A stretch of DNA of 64,000 nt from Varroa destructor (Eukaryota; Arthropoda; Arachnida; Mesostigmata; Varroidae), in assembly GCF_002443255.2 (NCBI RefSeq), contig NW_019211455.1:58027164-58091163 (forward strand). The letters run 5' to 3'. A program made the position numbers and the translations under genes. This document shows positions 50,510 to 62,000 of the stretch, one piece after another (the first letter of the stretch is position 1; each line of letters begins with the position of its first letter). The notes under the pieces are model-generated. The model was given only the letters and a program-made list of their open reading frames with translations. It had not been told where the DNA came from and ran no database searches.

Positions 50510-50553
50510 AATTGCGAGCGGAGCAATAACATCTTATTGCTCCGCTCGCAATT
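50510..50553. repeat. Perfect inverted repeat, 20-base arms, 4-base loop
   Basis: AATTGCGAGCGGAGCAATAA (50510-50529), then CATC, then the exact reverse complement (50534-50553). It is GC-richer than its AT-rich surroundings. A partial extra copy of the first bases (TTAATTGCGAG) lies just upstream at about 50491-50501. Confidence 0.97.
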
Positions 50554-53500
50554 ATAAGAGATATATTAAGGTGAGAAAACACGAATATCTCTAGGATAAT
50601 ACCAACATTATTGAAGTGGGCCATTTGAGCAAATATTTTCCATGTTTAGAAATAATATATCCAAACTGAATATGCGCCAGTTCGACCTTTGTTCGACCTT
50701 TTGTCACCTTAGTTCCACTATAAATCACTGTACAACTTTCGTGATTTCTGAGTGAAAAGTTGTGACAGGTGATTTTGCATCCCTCCATTGGAATTAAATT
50801 AATACCACTATGGGTGATCTGCATAGACCGAAACAGATGATAGATAGTCCGATGGTGCAACTATACAGCGGATTCATCCTTTACGTCCCCATCATTCCCA
50901 TCCATGTTCCCTCTTAGTCCTTTTCTGGGCAGCTATGAAACGACACCCTTTCTATTTCGGTTGATTTTTCCATGACTTACTGTAATCTTGTTAGTTGTTG
51001 ACTGTAAAGGTCCGAATCAGTTATTTCAACATATATACAATTCCTTTCGAATCCTATTAATCACATAGTATCAGGCATTAGGCTGGATTATCCTACAAAC
51101 TGCAAAACATAGTAGGTTTTTTTTTTTTTTTTTTTTTTCACTTCTTTCGTTTGCACACCATTTGCGTATATGATCGACTTTTCATCATTCGTGATGAAGG
51201 GTTTCAGAAATGGTTCAATCTGTTCGCCTTTCTGTAAGGCTTCACAAATTTAAACTGTTCTGCGTCAATTCCAGATATAATTTCTTTTTGCAAAAATACT
51301 TTAAAGCTATTTGGTGATGAGTCATCCTTGACGATAGCATAGCAAATCTTGGTCAATTTTCGCAATAATTTCATCAACCTTTTCCGTAATTGATCGATTT
51401 CTATATAGAACGCACCTTTCACTTTGAAATTTCAGAATAAAAGCGGCTTTGGGGCATTGCTGCCGATAACGCATTTTGACAATAAAGAGCACAAATTTTT
51501 TTATAGGCCTAGGCATCTTATGTGTGTAAAATTGTAAAAATATAGCGAAGCGTTGCAGAAATCTCACTAATCTTCCAATCATCCTACCTCAAGTATGAAT
51601 AAAGGAATTTCAATGGTTCTAGCAGATCTACTACTAGCAAATCTAAATTTTTAAACTTAATTTACCTATGTGCCGCTAAAGCCATTTAGCTAAAAAAAAA
51701 AAAAAAAAAAAACAATCAGTTTGCGGACATATCGCTAGTATGACGTAGCTCATCTAAAACCTTGACTCATTTACGATAGCATCGATCAGTCTGGCTTAAC
51801 TTGTCAGTACGAGCATTTTGGCTGGACAGGGCAGCAGGGAATGCGATCATAGCTATACAAGCATGCATCGGCTTTCCTACTGTTATGCTGCTTGAGTTCT
51901 TCGTGAACGATCAACGCGTGTTTACGCTCAGGCTCGAACCTGGTAATTATAACAGTCAGCTTATATTTGTATAAAAAAAAAAAGCAAATGACGTCGATAC
52001 TTTCGTTTACAATAGGACGTGCCGATTGAAAAATGAAAGACACAGAGCTGATGTCCTAAAATTTTCTGATTCAAGCACGTGCCACTTCTCCTGTTCTTCA
52101 AGTTGAAGCTCCACCTTAAGACATATACACAAAAGTCTACAAGATCGCTGGTGGGAATCAGGTTGGAAAATATGACAACAACAATATTTATCACAAAGAA
52201 ACAACGCGAACAATCGTCTCATCCTAGTCAACCAGATGCGGAGACCAATAGCATTGTTAGATCACAAACCACTCATCTGAAATACAAGATGGCCAACATT
52301 GCAGGAAGCATATATAAATAAAGGTGAACGAAAACGCCAATTCTTGTCACAGCAGCAGCAAATCCGATCTGACGCACGATTAAAATAAGAGTAGAGCAAC
52401 ACACCAGAGGAGGATCTACGGAAAATGGCAGTCTCCCGTGGCGACTAAGGAGCATATTTAAATATCGACGTATTTTATGTTGATAAAATAGTAAAATGGT
52501 AAAAAGGTAAACATCATGCAACGGAAAATCCGCTGAACAGAATTTGGACGCAAGTTTACCATTTCCATTGTATTTTATTTTATTTATACTTTTATTTTCC
52601 ATGCGCCCATATTGATTGGGATAATATATAATGATAGGGAGAGACCGTTTAGATAGAATACATTACGGTCGTCACTGTGAACAGTATACCACATACTGGA
52701 GTGTACAACTAGCAAACGGATTTTTCCCGTCACCGTTTGAGCAATCATGATTCGAATAAATGTCATGGTGGTTACTAGGGGGAAGGATCCCATATGTGAC
52801 ATGTACCAAAAAATATTCCTAGCAAGATACAAGGGCGAGCTACGTACGTTGACATCTTTGCAGTATGCCCTGGATATTGCCAAAAGGAAAGTAACTTGAA
52901 ACTGCCTATTCCTAAAAATCGAACCTTACTCTTTATAATACATTTCGAAACGACCCACTATGAAACACTGTCCTACCTTACCAAGTAAAACCCATCTGGG
53001 AAAGCACCTTGTAATGCAGAAGATAGAAGAACGTTAGGAGGCCATTTTGTAGATCAGTGTTAATTACTAGTTACCTTATAGATTTGTGTTTTTGTGCTGG
53101 GCAATTGCTTCGTCAACGATGAAATTTACACTTTTTCGTAGCTCTGATTCGGCAAAACTCGATCTGTTTGTTAACGTAGAAATTAAAACAAGTAAGCTAC
53201 CCACTCTTTAGTCAAAGTTCTTGAACTGGATGATCCACATCTCGCTATAGTTTTTGTATCGGCACTGTTCCACACTAGCGCCACAGGCTCGGCTATGAGT
53301 TTTCCCTTTCTAATTTGTAGCCCATAACAACCAACATCGAGAAGCAAACCACTTCCGGTAAAGTAAAGCAAGTTAGTGTCCCTTGTTATAAACGGCGACA
53401 CAAACGAAACGAAATGCACAAATTTATCGATTTGGTAATAGCCCATTCTGGATAAGCTGTGCAGGGACTTCCGGATACTGTATATGATCATCCTTTAAAA

Positions 53501-53660
53501 CAAGGCTACCCCGCGGTAAGCAAGTGTCAATGATCCTGTGTAGGTCCCCGCTGGCTTGAAGAAGTCGACATAAGACTAGTTGTACAACACTTGTGCCAGC
53601 GCTTAAGAACGTTAATTATGCTAATTCCCTTGACAAAGCTGACGATAGTACAGCTCAGAA

Positions 53661-53681
53661 GTCTGCTTTAATCAAGCAGAC
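53661..53681. repeat. Short inverted repeat, 8-base arms
   Basis: GTCTGCTT, loop TAATC, AAGCAGAC; an outer CAGC/GCTG pair extends it across a bulge. Weak on its own. Confidence 0.6.
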
Positions 53682-54639
53682 GCTGCGTAAATATTTATAA
53701 ATGGTATCTTAGGTCACTTTAGGGGGTCATTAGCAAGGCGCTCCGTTAAATATCTCTATTACCAATGCAAAAATTCGGCGAAGTTTTTTTTCTAGTTTTT
53801 GCTGGAACTTAAACCAAGCTAGACTTATTCGTCGTCTGGAACTGTCTTGATTTTTGTTTGATAACGTTCGTTCGGAGACTCACATCGTAGCATAACACTT
53901 GTCGCAAATATAGCTATAATATATCAAAGCAAGCGATCAGGCAAAAAGTCTAAAAAAGGGAAGAGGAAAGAACTATATGATAATTATTATCATTCATTTT
54001 TACGCTGCACGCAAACTGTATGAGAGAATGCGTATTTGAATCAATAATGATAATTATTATTATAAACAAACATTTCTAGCATTCTCATAGCGTTAAGTAT
54101 GTTTGACAAAAGATCAAGTAAACGCTAGCAGTATATCATGTTTATGCAATTTAAGTAGCAAGCAATCGTAAGCCAAAATAAAGGTTTTCATTGGATCATT
54201 CAATGAAAAGCGGCCTCTATTTATAAAAACCAGCGCAGATAATTACAGATCTCGTATGAAGAAAAAACTGAAAAATGAGCATTTATCAGAAGAGGATCTT
54301 CAGCAGCTCAGTCACTTAGACTACTATTACTGATACTTTGGTGCGTAACGATGGACGGTATAGTTAGATGTGCGTAATATTTTATTGCTAGGCGCTCCGT
54401 TCGTCCCCTGTGTTTGCAAATACTATATGTATCTATAGATGGCAGCCAGTTGGGCTACAGTCATACTTTATTATATATAAGGTGCCATGGTGCTAAACGC
54501 CACGTTGTAAGTTGATGTGTTGAACTTTTAATTAGCCGAAATATCCAGTTGAAAGCATGCTTTACGAGGACATCTTTGGTTCGTAGAGAAACGCGTCTCA
54601 CCAACAGTCTAAAAAGGATCTTTCAAACAATAACCATCA

Positions 54640-56050
54640 TTAATGCTTCCGATATGTTGTTGTTGTTATTATTATTATCGTGAGTGGATCATGGCGGGCA
54701 AGTTTGAGATGTTGAGCGGCTGTTTCGCTATTCCGGCTAAAATTTTCACCCGATCCCAGTGTTGCGTCTAGCACCGGTCGATGATCGCTGATGATAATAA
54801 GAGTCAAGCCCCCTGAAGGGTTTTCGGTTTTTCTCCCGTATCTATAGTCGCTGCTGCTGTTACGGTTTGCCACTGTCATACTGTGTGCGATAGTTAATGT
54901 GTTAGGTCGCTCCTGCCACTACGATGGTTCGTTCATGCACTTTATGGGCACGGCATCACCGTGATCGTCGTCAGATGCCGTTGGTGAAAATCGTATATAA
55001 TAAGGGCTGCGACTAACCATATTGAATCGTCGTTACAGAGCTGGAAGGAGCGCGTCAAATAGAGGGGCGACTAGGAAAGCCTCAGGGGTGGAGGGGGGGA
55101 CGGGACAGGATTTTGGCCATCAATCGCTCGCAATGTTGTTCGGCCCGTGGTCCGTTGATTCATTCGCAAGTATCAATATCAAAAGGGTCATAAACGGTGT
55201 TGGGATGCTACAAGCTACTCGTTCGGCCGTCAGCTTGTGCTTCTTCTGCAACTGCCTTTGCAGCTAATGTTGATACGCTGAGCTACAGCATCCACCGAAG
55301 CCCGCAACGGCAGCGACACAGACGGCTGCAACAGCAACGGCCAGCGCCAGTACTGTCTAGCGGCTCGAACACCCCAGTGGGGGACGAGTAGAGTGGCTTG
55401 ATGGCAATACCTACTGCCGCGTACCTTCTGAGCTGCAACAACGACATTCACCCTCGCCCAGCTGTTGTATTTACTATATGTAAATGCATCACCGTCGCTA
55501 CTAGACCCGGGGCTCCGGAAGAGGACAATCCGGGGCATTACGACGTGGACAACGTTAATACATTAAAAGCCCAGCGCAGCATGGCATGAAAATGAGCGGC
55601 CACAGACATCGTGAACACTACTACTTATGGCTGATGCTGTTGCTGTCGACGACGACGACGACGATGACATGTGCCACCACAACACGAGTTCGTAGCTCAA
55701 TATTCTAACAATGATGATGACCAAAGGGGAAAGCCTGCCAATGAAACCGGTAAACGGATGCAGGGTGGTCCGTAATTTACGACAAATATTTGTCACCGAA
55801 TACGCGCATGCACATATAGATATGCATAGACAGGCGAAACAGTCGACGGAACGCAGTTGCTGTGTACAAACATCACAGCACTACTAGCGTAGGCTACTGG
55901 CGTTGCTGGTGCCACGGATGCTCTACCGGAGCTCTAATTCTAATAGCGTCGCGTAGAACGGCCAGTACGAAGATCACCACCGCATCATGGGAGATGATGA
56001 AAAAGGCAAAATCGTTGCTAGATCATCATTATTATGGCCATTAAATGAAT
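54640..56050. other. Trinucleotide-rich GC island
   Basis: The minus strand of 54650-54680 begins with (ATA/ACA)n. The rest holds many GCT, GTC, GAC and CAG-type triplets, including (GAC)n near 55650-55670. Open frames of 60-102 codons overlap in four or more frames, which fits stop-poor cryptic repeats rather than one gene. Similar islands lie at 57540-57900, 58190-58440 and 61000-62000. Confidence 0.4.
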
Positions 56051-56208
56051 CTACTAGTGTCGGCCTGCTACGGCTTAGGATGAGCCCAACAAACATAGAG
56101 ACCAGCAACGATTTCCTAATAACACACATACAGATTAATGGTGCACATTGGAATTGCTACTGTGTAGTTTTCTCCGAAAATTGGCGGTACCTATTCAAAT
56201 AATTGTAT

Positions 56209-56242
56209 GAGATATATGCGCTTCGTAGAAGCGCATGATCTC
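56209..56242. repeat. Inverted repeat, 15-16 base arms with one bulge, 3-base loop
   Basis: GAGATATATGCGCTTC, loop GTA, GAAGCGCATGATCTC. The inner nine pairs are perfect. Confidence 0.8.
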
Positions 56243-57177
56243 TCCATAAATTTATCTTTTAGCACACTTGCTCACAAACGTTTCAAGTGTATATAGTAAT
56301 TAACGCCAGGGGTGTTTTTCTAGCATTTCAATGTGTTAATATTACCATGAGTGAAGAATCAATGATGGCATTAAACAATAAGAAATAGCTGACGTCATTT
56401 GATCATCAGTACATGGATACATTATTTGTAAGTAAGTAGGCCGGAAGTCTATGATAATTTTCCTCTCGTCTTTTTCGATTCCAAATAATTACCACTTCTA
56501 AATTGCCAGCATGTAGATATTGAAATCTAGTTCTATAATATATAATCGAGTATATAATCGAATTAGTGTGTATTAATGCACTTTCGCAATTAATCGTGAA
56601 AAGTTGTTTTGGTGAAATAGTAAACGAAGCTTTGCGGAACTTATTCGATATTAGATAAAAATGTTTTTCGAATTTGTCGGAAGACCTTTTGTTGTGTAGC
56701 GCCAGAAACAAATGTCGGTGAAATTTCCAACCTTTTCCTCCAGTGTCCCATGTGGTAAGCGTTTAATGGAGAGCATCAGGCGGGCCTTATCAAGTGCTAT
56801 TTGGTTAGCTATCGTAAGCAAACGACGAGTGCCTGAGACGGAAGTGGGGCAGCGATTGTAGACTTCTAAATTTTTGCTGCTCATTCTGTTGTTACTACTT
56901 GAGATTGACGAGCGGGCTACAGTAGATGGGAATATTTTCGAAACTCCTATAATACGGAAGCCAAACATCACTGTGATTTTGGACTAGCCGAAAATCGACA
57001 CTTTGCTTGGCTCAACTTTTCTATTGCTACTGACTAAAACGAAATGAAATAGCCTCTTGGCCTGGTGTTCAAATTCTAGGAAAAATCTGGTACACACTGT
57101 AAATAAGCAGAGTCGCCGACGTAAATTCTACAAAATTCCCTGAAGTTCCTACGAAACGTTTTTCGAGGTTAATGATA

Positions 57178-57201
57178 ATATATATATATATATATATATA
57201 T
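57178..57201. repeat. (AT)n microsatellite
   Basis: About 24 bases of alternating TA. Confidence 0.9.
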
Positions 57202-58769
57202 CGCTATATCGAGTACCTTGTGGATTTGTTACGCTGAACCTTTCTAGATTCCAGACCCTAACAGTGCATTGTCATTTATTTTCATCCCGAGTTTTCATAT
57301 AGAGTTGATGATTTGGACATCCGTAACATCTTGAATGGGTCTATTTCGTAAAAATGGCAAATTACGATACAGCTTTAAGTCTTCATTTCTTATTCTGTTT
57401 TGCGCATAGTGACGATGTGACTATAAGGAACGACGATTTCAGTTGCAGCCTCAGCTCAAACGAAAAACTAGTAGCCGTGATTTGTAACTAGAGTTATGTA
57501 ATTGTTTAAATACTCCAGATTCGTACGAAAGCCGATGTCAAGTCTCTACTATTATTGCCGTCTTGATTGCCACTATTCTTCATTGCTGTTGTTATGACGT
57601 GACGCAGATTTTACAGTAGCGTCAACACGAGCACCGAAGTTGCGCGCCGGTGAAGTTGTTACATACAACGACATTATTGCGGTCGGTGGTGCGGTTAATG
57701 TCAGTACAAACGTAGCTCTGCGTGTCGCTCCATGGCTTAGCGGTTATCCGGGGGTGAGTGGGGGCAACGTCAACATTTCTAACGTTGATCGCAGCGATCA
57801 CATAAGCAAGAACAGCTCCAGCATTTACGTTGGTAACAGCCACGACCAAATATTTCCAACTAACCACTCACATTGAACTACGGCAACATGACCGCTAAAA
57901 GTAACGTACGAGCTCTAATATGGAAACCGTTACACTATTCTGGGACCAAAGCATATTAACAAACACACGCCAACCGAAAAGATGTCAAAAAACAGCTCAG
58001 CTTTTGACTATTCGCAGTGGCCCCTTACTACCCCCCTCGTTGTCGACAGGATAACCATTCATCGTTGCCGTAGACACCAGTGTTATTGATGCTATTTTAC
58101 ATAATAAACAGTCAAATCAGCATAAGCAAACAAGTGGTAAAGACCACTGAAAATTGTTACTGACAATATATAATACAAGAACGATTCGTTAATAACGAGT
58201 AGAGCCGACACAATTGCCGTCGCTGGCGCAAAACGGGACTGGTACAAAGTGACGACGTGTATGTGCTTGGGCTAAATGACAACACCAGCCGGCTGAAACT
58301 AGCGGTAAAATACTGCGGTGCCTTAAAATTGGGCTATAATTTCGGGGCAGAAATACGTTATATTGTAGCAATTATGGCTTGCTACCACTGGCGCAGCCTC
58401 GATGATCACTACGATGATGCGAACGCGTGTAGATAGCTAAAGGTGACAAAAAATACGTGAACTTGGCCCATTAGCATTTGAACACGGTACATATTTTGAG
58501 AGAATCGCTTGCAGTACGATAACTTCATAGAAAATAAAACCAGATACGGATAATAACGACCATATCACGAACACAATGTCAACCCATCGACAATGTTCTT
58601 CTGCATTTTCACCTATATCTCACTCAATTCTTCGTTGTAAATGAGGAAAGATTGCGATCACTCATTGTGCGCGTGTTAAGTATTCAAAACCGATCGAAGA
58701 TATTTATTTTTGCTATTATAAAAACAACGCCAACGCCACTGCATATAGTGTTAAGTAGTGCATAATTTC

Positions 58770-58850
58770 GCAAAAAAAAAAAAAAAAAAAAAAAAATCTA
58801 TCCCAACAAGGAAACAGATAATGTTGTTAGGTAAAAAAAAAAAAAAAAAA
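58770..58850. repeat. Two poly-A tracts separated by 35 bases
   Basis: About 27 and 19 consecutive A. They could be tails of old retroposed sequence, but no body or target-site duplication was identified. Confidence 0.8.
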
Positions 58851-60999
58851 GGCGTGCATCCCGGTTCTATTAACATTAATCTCTACTATGGAGCAAGCCA
58901 TTTCCAGGTTTTCGACAGTTTCGAGAGATGTATAGAGTACACACCCACACGACAGGTACACCATTTTATCAGTATGCACTAGTGCTGTTGTCGACAGAAC
59001 ACTACAAGGCAGACTTCCCATGTTTTTTTTTTTGCTTTAACGTTATTTGTCTATGACACAACGAGCGATAAAGCCAATGCCTACTTGGTCAAATCAACGT
59101 GGCTTGTACAGAAAGCTTCTCATGCTACTTTTGCCATGAACACAAAGAAATGGCTACCATCTTAGCGAGCCACATTCATACTAACACTTGGCCAATTGCC
59201 GGGTCAGTATGGTGGTCGACGGCGGCGTGAGCAGGTAGCATTGCTTCTATGTGGCATACTATCAATTTAGATGTGTTTCTACCGTTTGCCGAATTTAATT
59301 ATTCGATATTCAGTATTATCACCAGCTTAATTGTCGTCGTTAAATAGCTATGTTATGTCCTCCTGACAGAGAGGTTATCATTTTGGCCCATTTACAATAC
59401 GCTAGTCAATTTAGACCCCCAATTCGACACGTTTGTCGTCCGTTCGTGTCTTGAGGCAGCTTCGCAACAAAAACACTTTTTGGCGCAATTGTTTAAACGA
59501 TAATAGTTCATGTCGTATCACATCAGACTGAGCTAGGCGTGCCGATGTTTTTGTTATTTGTATTTTGTTATTCTATCATGTCTTTGCCTCTCTATCTCAC
59601 TCGGCTGCTTTCGTTGACAGTGAAGTGATAGTAATATAGAGTATGGATAATAATAATTTTTCTATTTGTCACTTTTTCTGCTTGCTTCTGACGTTTCATT
59701 CTAGAATTGCCCCTTTTATTGCTCATATCATCAGAGCCCTCCTATCTAATATTTATATGCGTGTGTCTAGATTTGATCATATCATGATGACATGTTATCA
59801 AGTGATTAAATTATATGCGGACGTGTACAGTCAATAGTATGTGATGACATATTATAACGGTTTGCCCGGTTTTTTTATGGGACAGCCACAAAAGGAGCGT
59901 CTGCCAACAGCGAAATCAGTTATCAATCAACGACTTCATCTTCTGATGCATCGAAATAATAATGAAGAGCTTTTGTTTTCATGATAGAATTAATAGAGTT
60001 CACAATAAATGGACGGACGATGGAACTGTTCCGTCAGAGGCAAATTCAGTCAAATGTCTTTGTTATCATTTAGTTGTTATACGCGGGCGACCCCAGTACT
60101 TTTACGTATACGGTTGATGGACTAGGGATGTATATGCACATTGGCATACTTTTCGATTTTCTCTGAGTTACTATCAGTGAAATTACTAAATTGCTTACCC
60201 GAATAGGCGCGTTCCGTAGCTTATGGCAACAGGTTGGTCATCTGTTAACGAAGACCGAGTCGATTCTTGAAGGCAACAAAGGCTGGTTATAAAGTAAGGC
60301 ACATCTACAGGTACTTACGTACGTACCGTACGCGTCCATCCTGAAGCATCTGCTAATAGATATAATATCAGCTCTTTGTCTCGTTATTAGCTTATAGATT
60401 TTGTAAGGTCTCCGAGGTAAAATCTGCTGTAGAGTTCGACCATTAATCTAGTCGAAAGAAATAGTCATTAATTAGCTTAATACGCACCTAAGATCTCCAG
60501 TAGACTAGAACAGCCGTATCGCACCGTTTTGCATATCAGACACAACATATTTCAAAATGGCAAAAGTTATGTGGTCCTAAAAGAACTACGTTCGGTGTCT
60601 TGGCTTTCCGCTGATGCGTCGTTACATCGCAGGTCTGCCCGATCTGTGGTTAGAAGTAAATCGATCCGATCGATCAGCCGATCACATCGCTCGTTGATAG
60701 TTGAGCGAATCAAAGATTGCTGCACCGTCCACGATAATGACGGAAGACCATGATCCTGCTCGTGTATTCTGGCTGTGTATGCTCACATTCACTATGCAAA
60801 ATGGCTACATACTATACGCCGTTGCAAATAACTAGTCTTCGGTCGAATAAATCATCGGCGCTCAAGCGCGATAATGCAACCAGCTGTAAATGCGATCTCT
60901 ATAATTTTCGTTATAACAAAGGCGGCCGCTGCGTACGTTGCAAGTCAATAGAAGAGCGCAAAGCGCCCGAGATATAGAAAGAACAGGCTAACGTAAAGG

Positions 61000-62000
61000 G
61001 ACCTCCTACGGCTCGTTGTTACCATCGTCATTTTCGTTGTAGTGTAGTAAATGTTGTTGACGTACGTTCCTCTCAGCGTCCGCTCTTGCGTCTTTTCTTT
61101 TTCGGTTCTAAAGTGATCTGATTCGATCAGTTCAATATCCACACTTGGCTCGACCTATCACTGTCTACGTTAGTGGGATCAGACCCGATCGTTGCCGGTA
61201 GTCGCCGGTTGCTTATCGGGTGCACTGTATAAGTGCATTTCGTGCGTTTCAGAGGCGCTTTCATTCTGCTGACACCGTACAACAACGGGGGTACCATCAC
61301 CAGTCGCAGCAGTGGCGGCCCCAACGAAGGCAGCCACGGCCGATTTTCTCGCTGCCATTCAATAATGGCAGCTCGTCGAAATAAGCACAAACTCGACAGC
61401 GAGAACGGTTACCTTTGCTGCCCCTGCCCGCGGGAGCAGCGTCGACCAGCCAGCCGCTTAAGTCGCTTTTGTGCTTCTTACATCTAAACTGGGCAATCGC
61501 AAACAGAACAACGATACGTTCAGTTCTTGTACTATAGCTGCTGTTACATCTACCCCTACCACTGCTTCCGTGTTTATTACCGTATTCACATATATATATA
61601 TATATATATATATGCTGTACCATAACCACTCTGATCAGACGACTGTTAACTATTGCCTATCGCTACATGAGCTCCACTCTTTAGGATAGTTAGATTATAA
61701 TTTACCGCTTACAATGCTCGGACGATTGCAGTCGCTTTGAACGTAACAATAGTCTCTGCCGAATGAATCTGAGACGCTATTAATTAGAGATAAGCCCAAC
61801 AATGCCACTCATCTCGTCAACGGACCAATGTCGGCGACGACAATACAAGCAAGCAAAGGATGACCGCTGTGCCAAACACCGTAACGCATACAATGACTCG
61901 GCTTCTTCGATTTCTTTATGCTTCCGCGCTTTTCTTTTGCTCGTTGCCAATGGTGATCGCCGTGGCTGTGCAGGTAGCCGTCACAACGAATAGACAAACC
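61000..62000. other. Trinucleotide-rich GC island with (AT)n run
   Basis: Stop-poor overlapping frames on both strands up to 110 codons, with (AT)n at about 61590-61613. A frame below 60977 on the plus strand ends in a cysteine-containing tail (SCKCDLYNF, RCVRCKS) but has no splice support. No gene is called. Confidence 0.4.

Larger units (their letters stand above)
46100..54600. other. AT-rich region without assembled gene
   Basis: The longest frame is 189 codons on the minus strand (47157-46588), ATG-started, with one hydrophobic segment (VVLLISLLLFVLSL). It sits in triplet-rich sequence with overlapping frames on the other strand, so I do not call it. Exon-like minus-strand pieces with fair composition lie at 53446-53183 (LLLDVGCYGLQIRKGKL), near 52770-52690 (RIMIAQTVTGKIRLLVVHS) and 50860-50591. 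Long poly-T (51118-51139), poly-A (51691-51712) and (AT)n (48038-48101) runs are present. Confidence 0.4.

Noticed and set aside
51204..51582. Minus-strand frames resembling a transposase fragment
   Set aside because: Only a vague helix-turn-helix-like resemblance; no catalytic motif or terminal repeats are visible.
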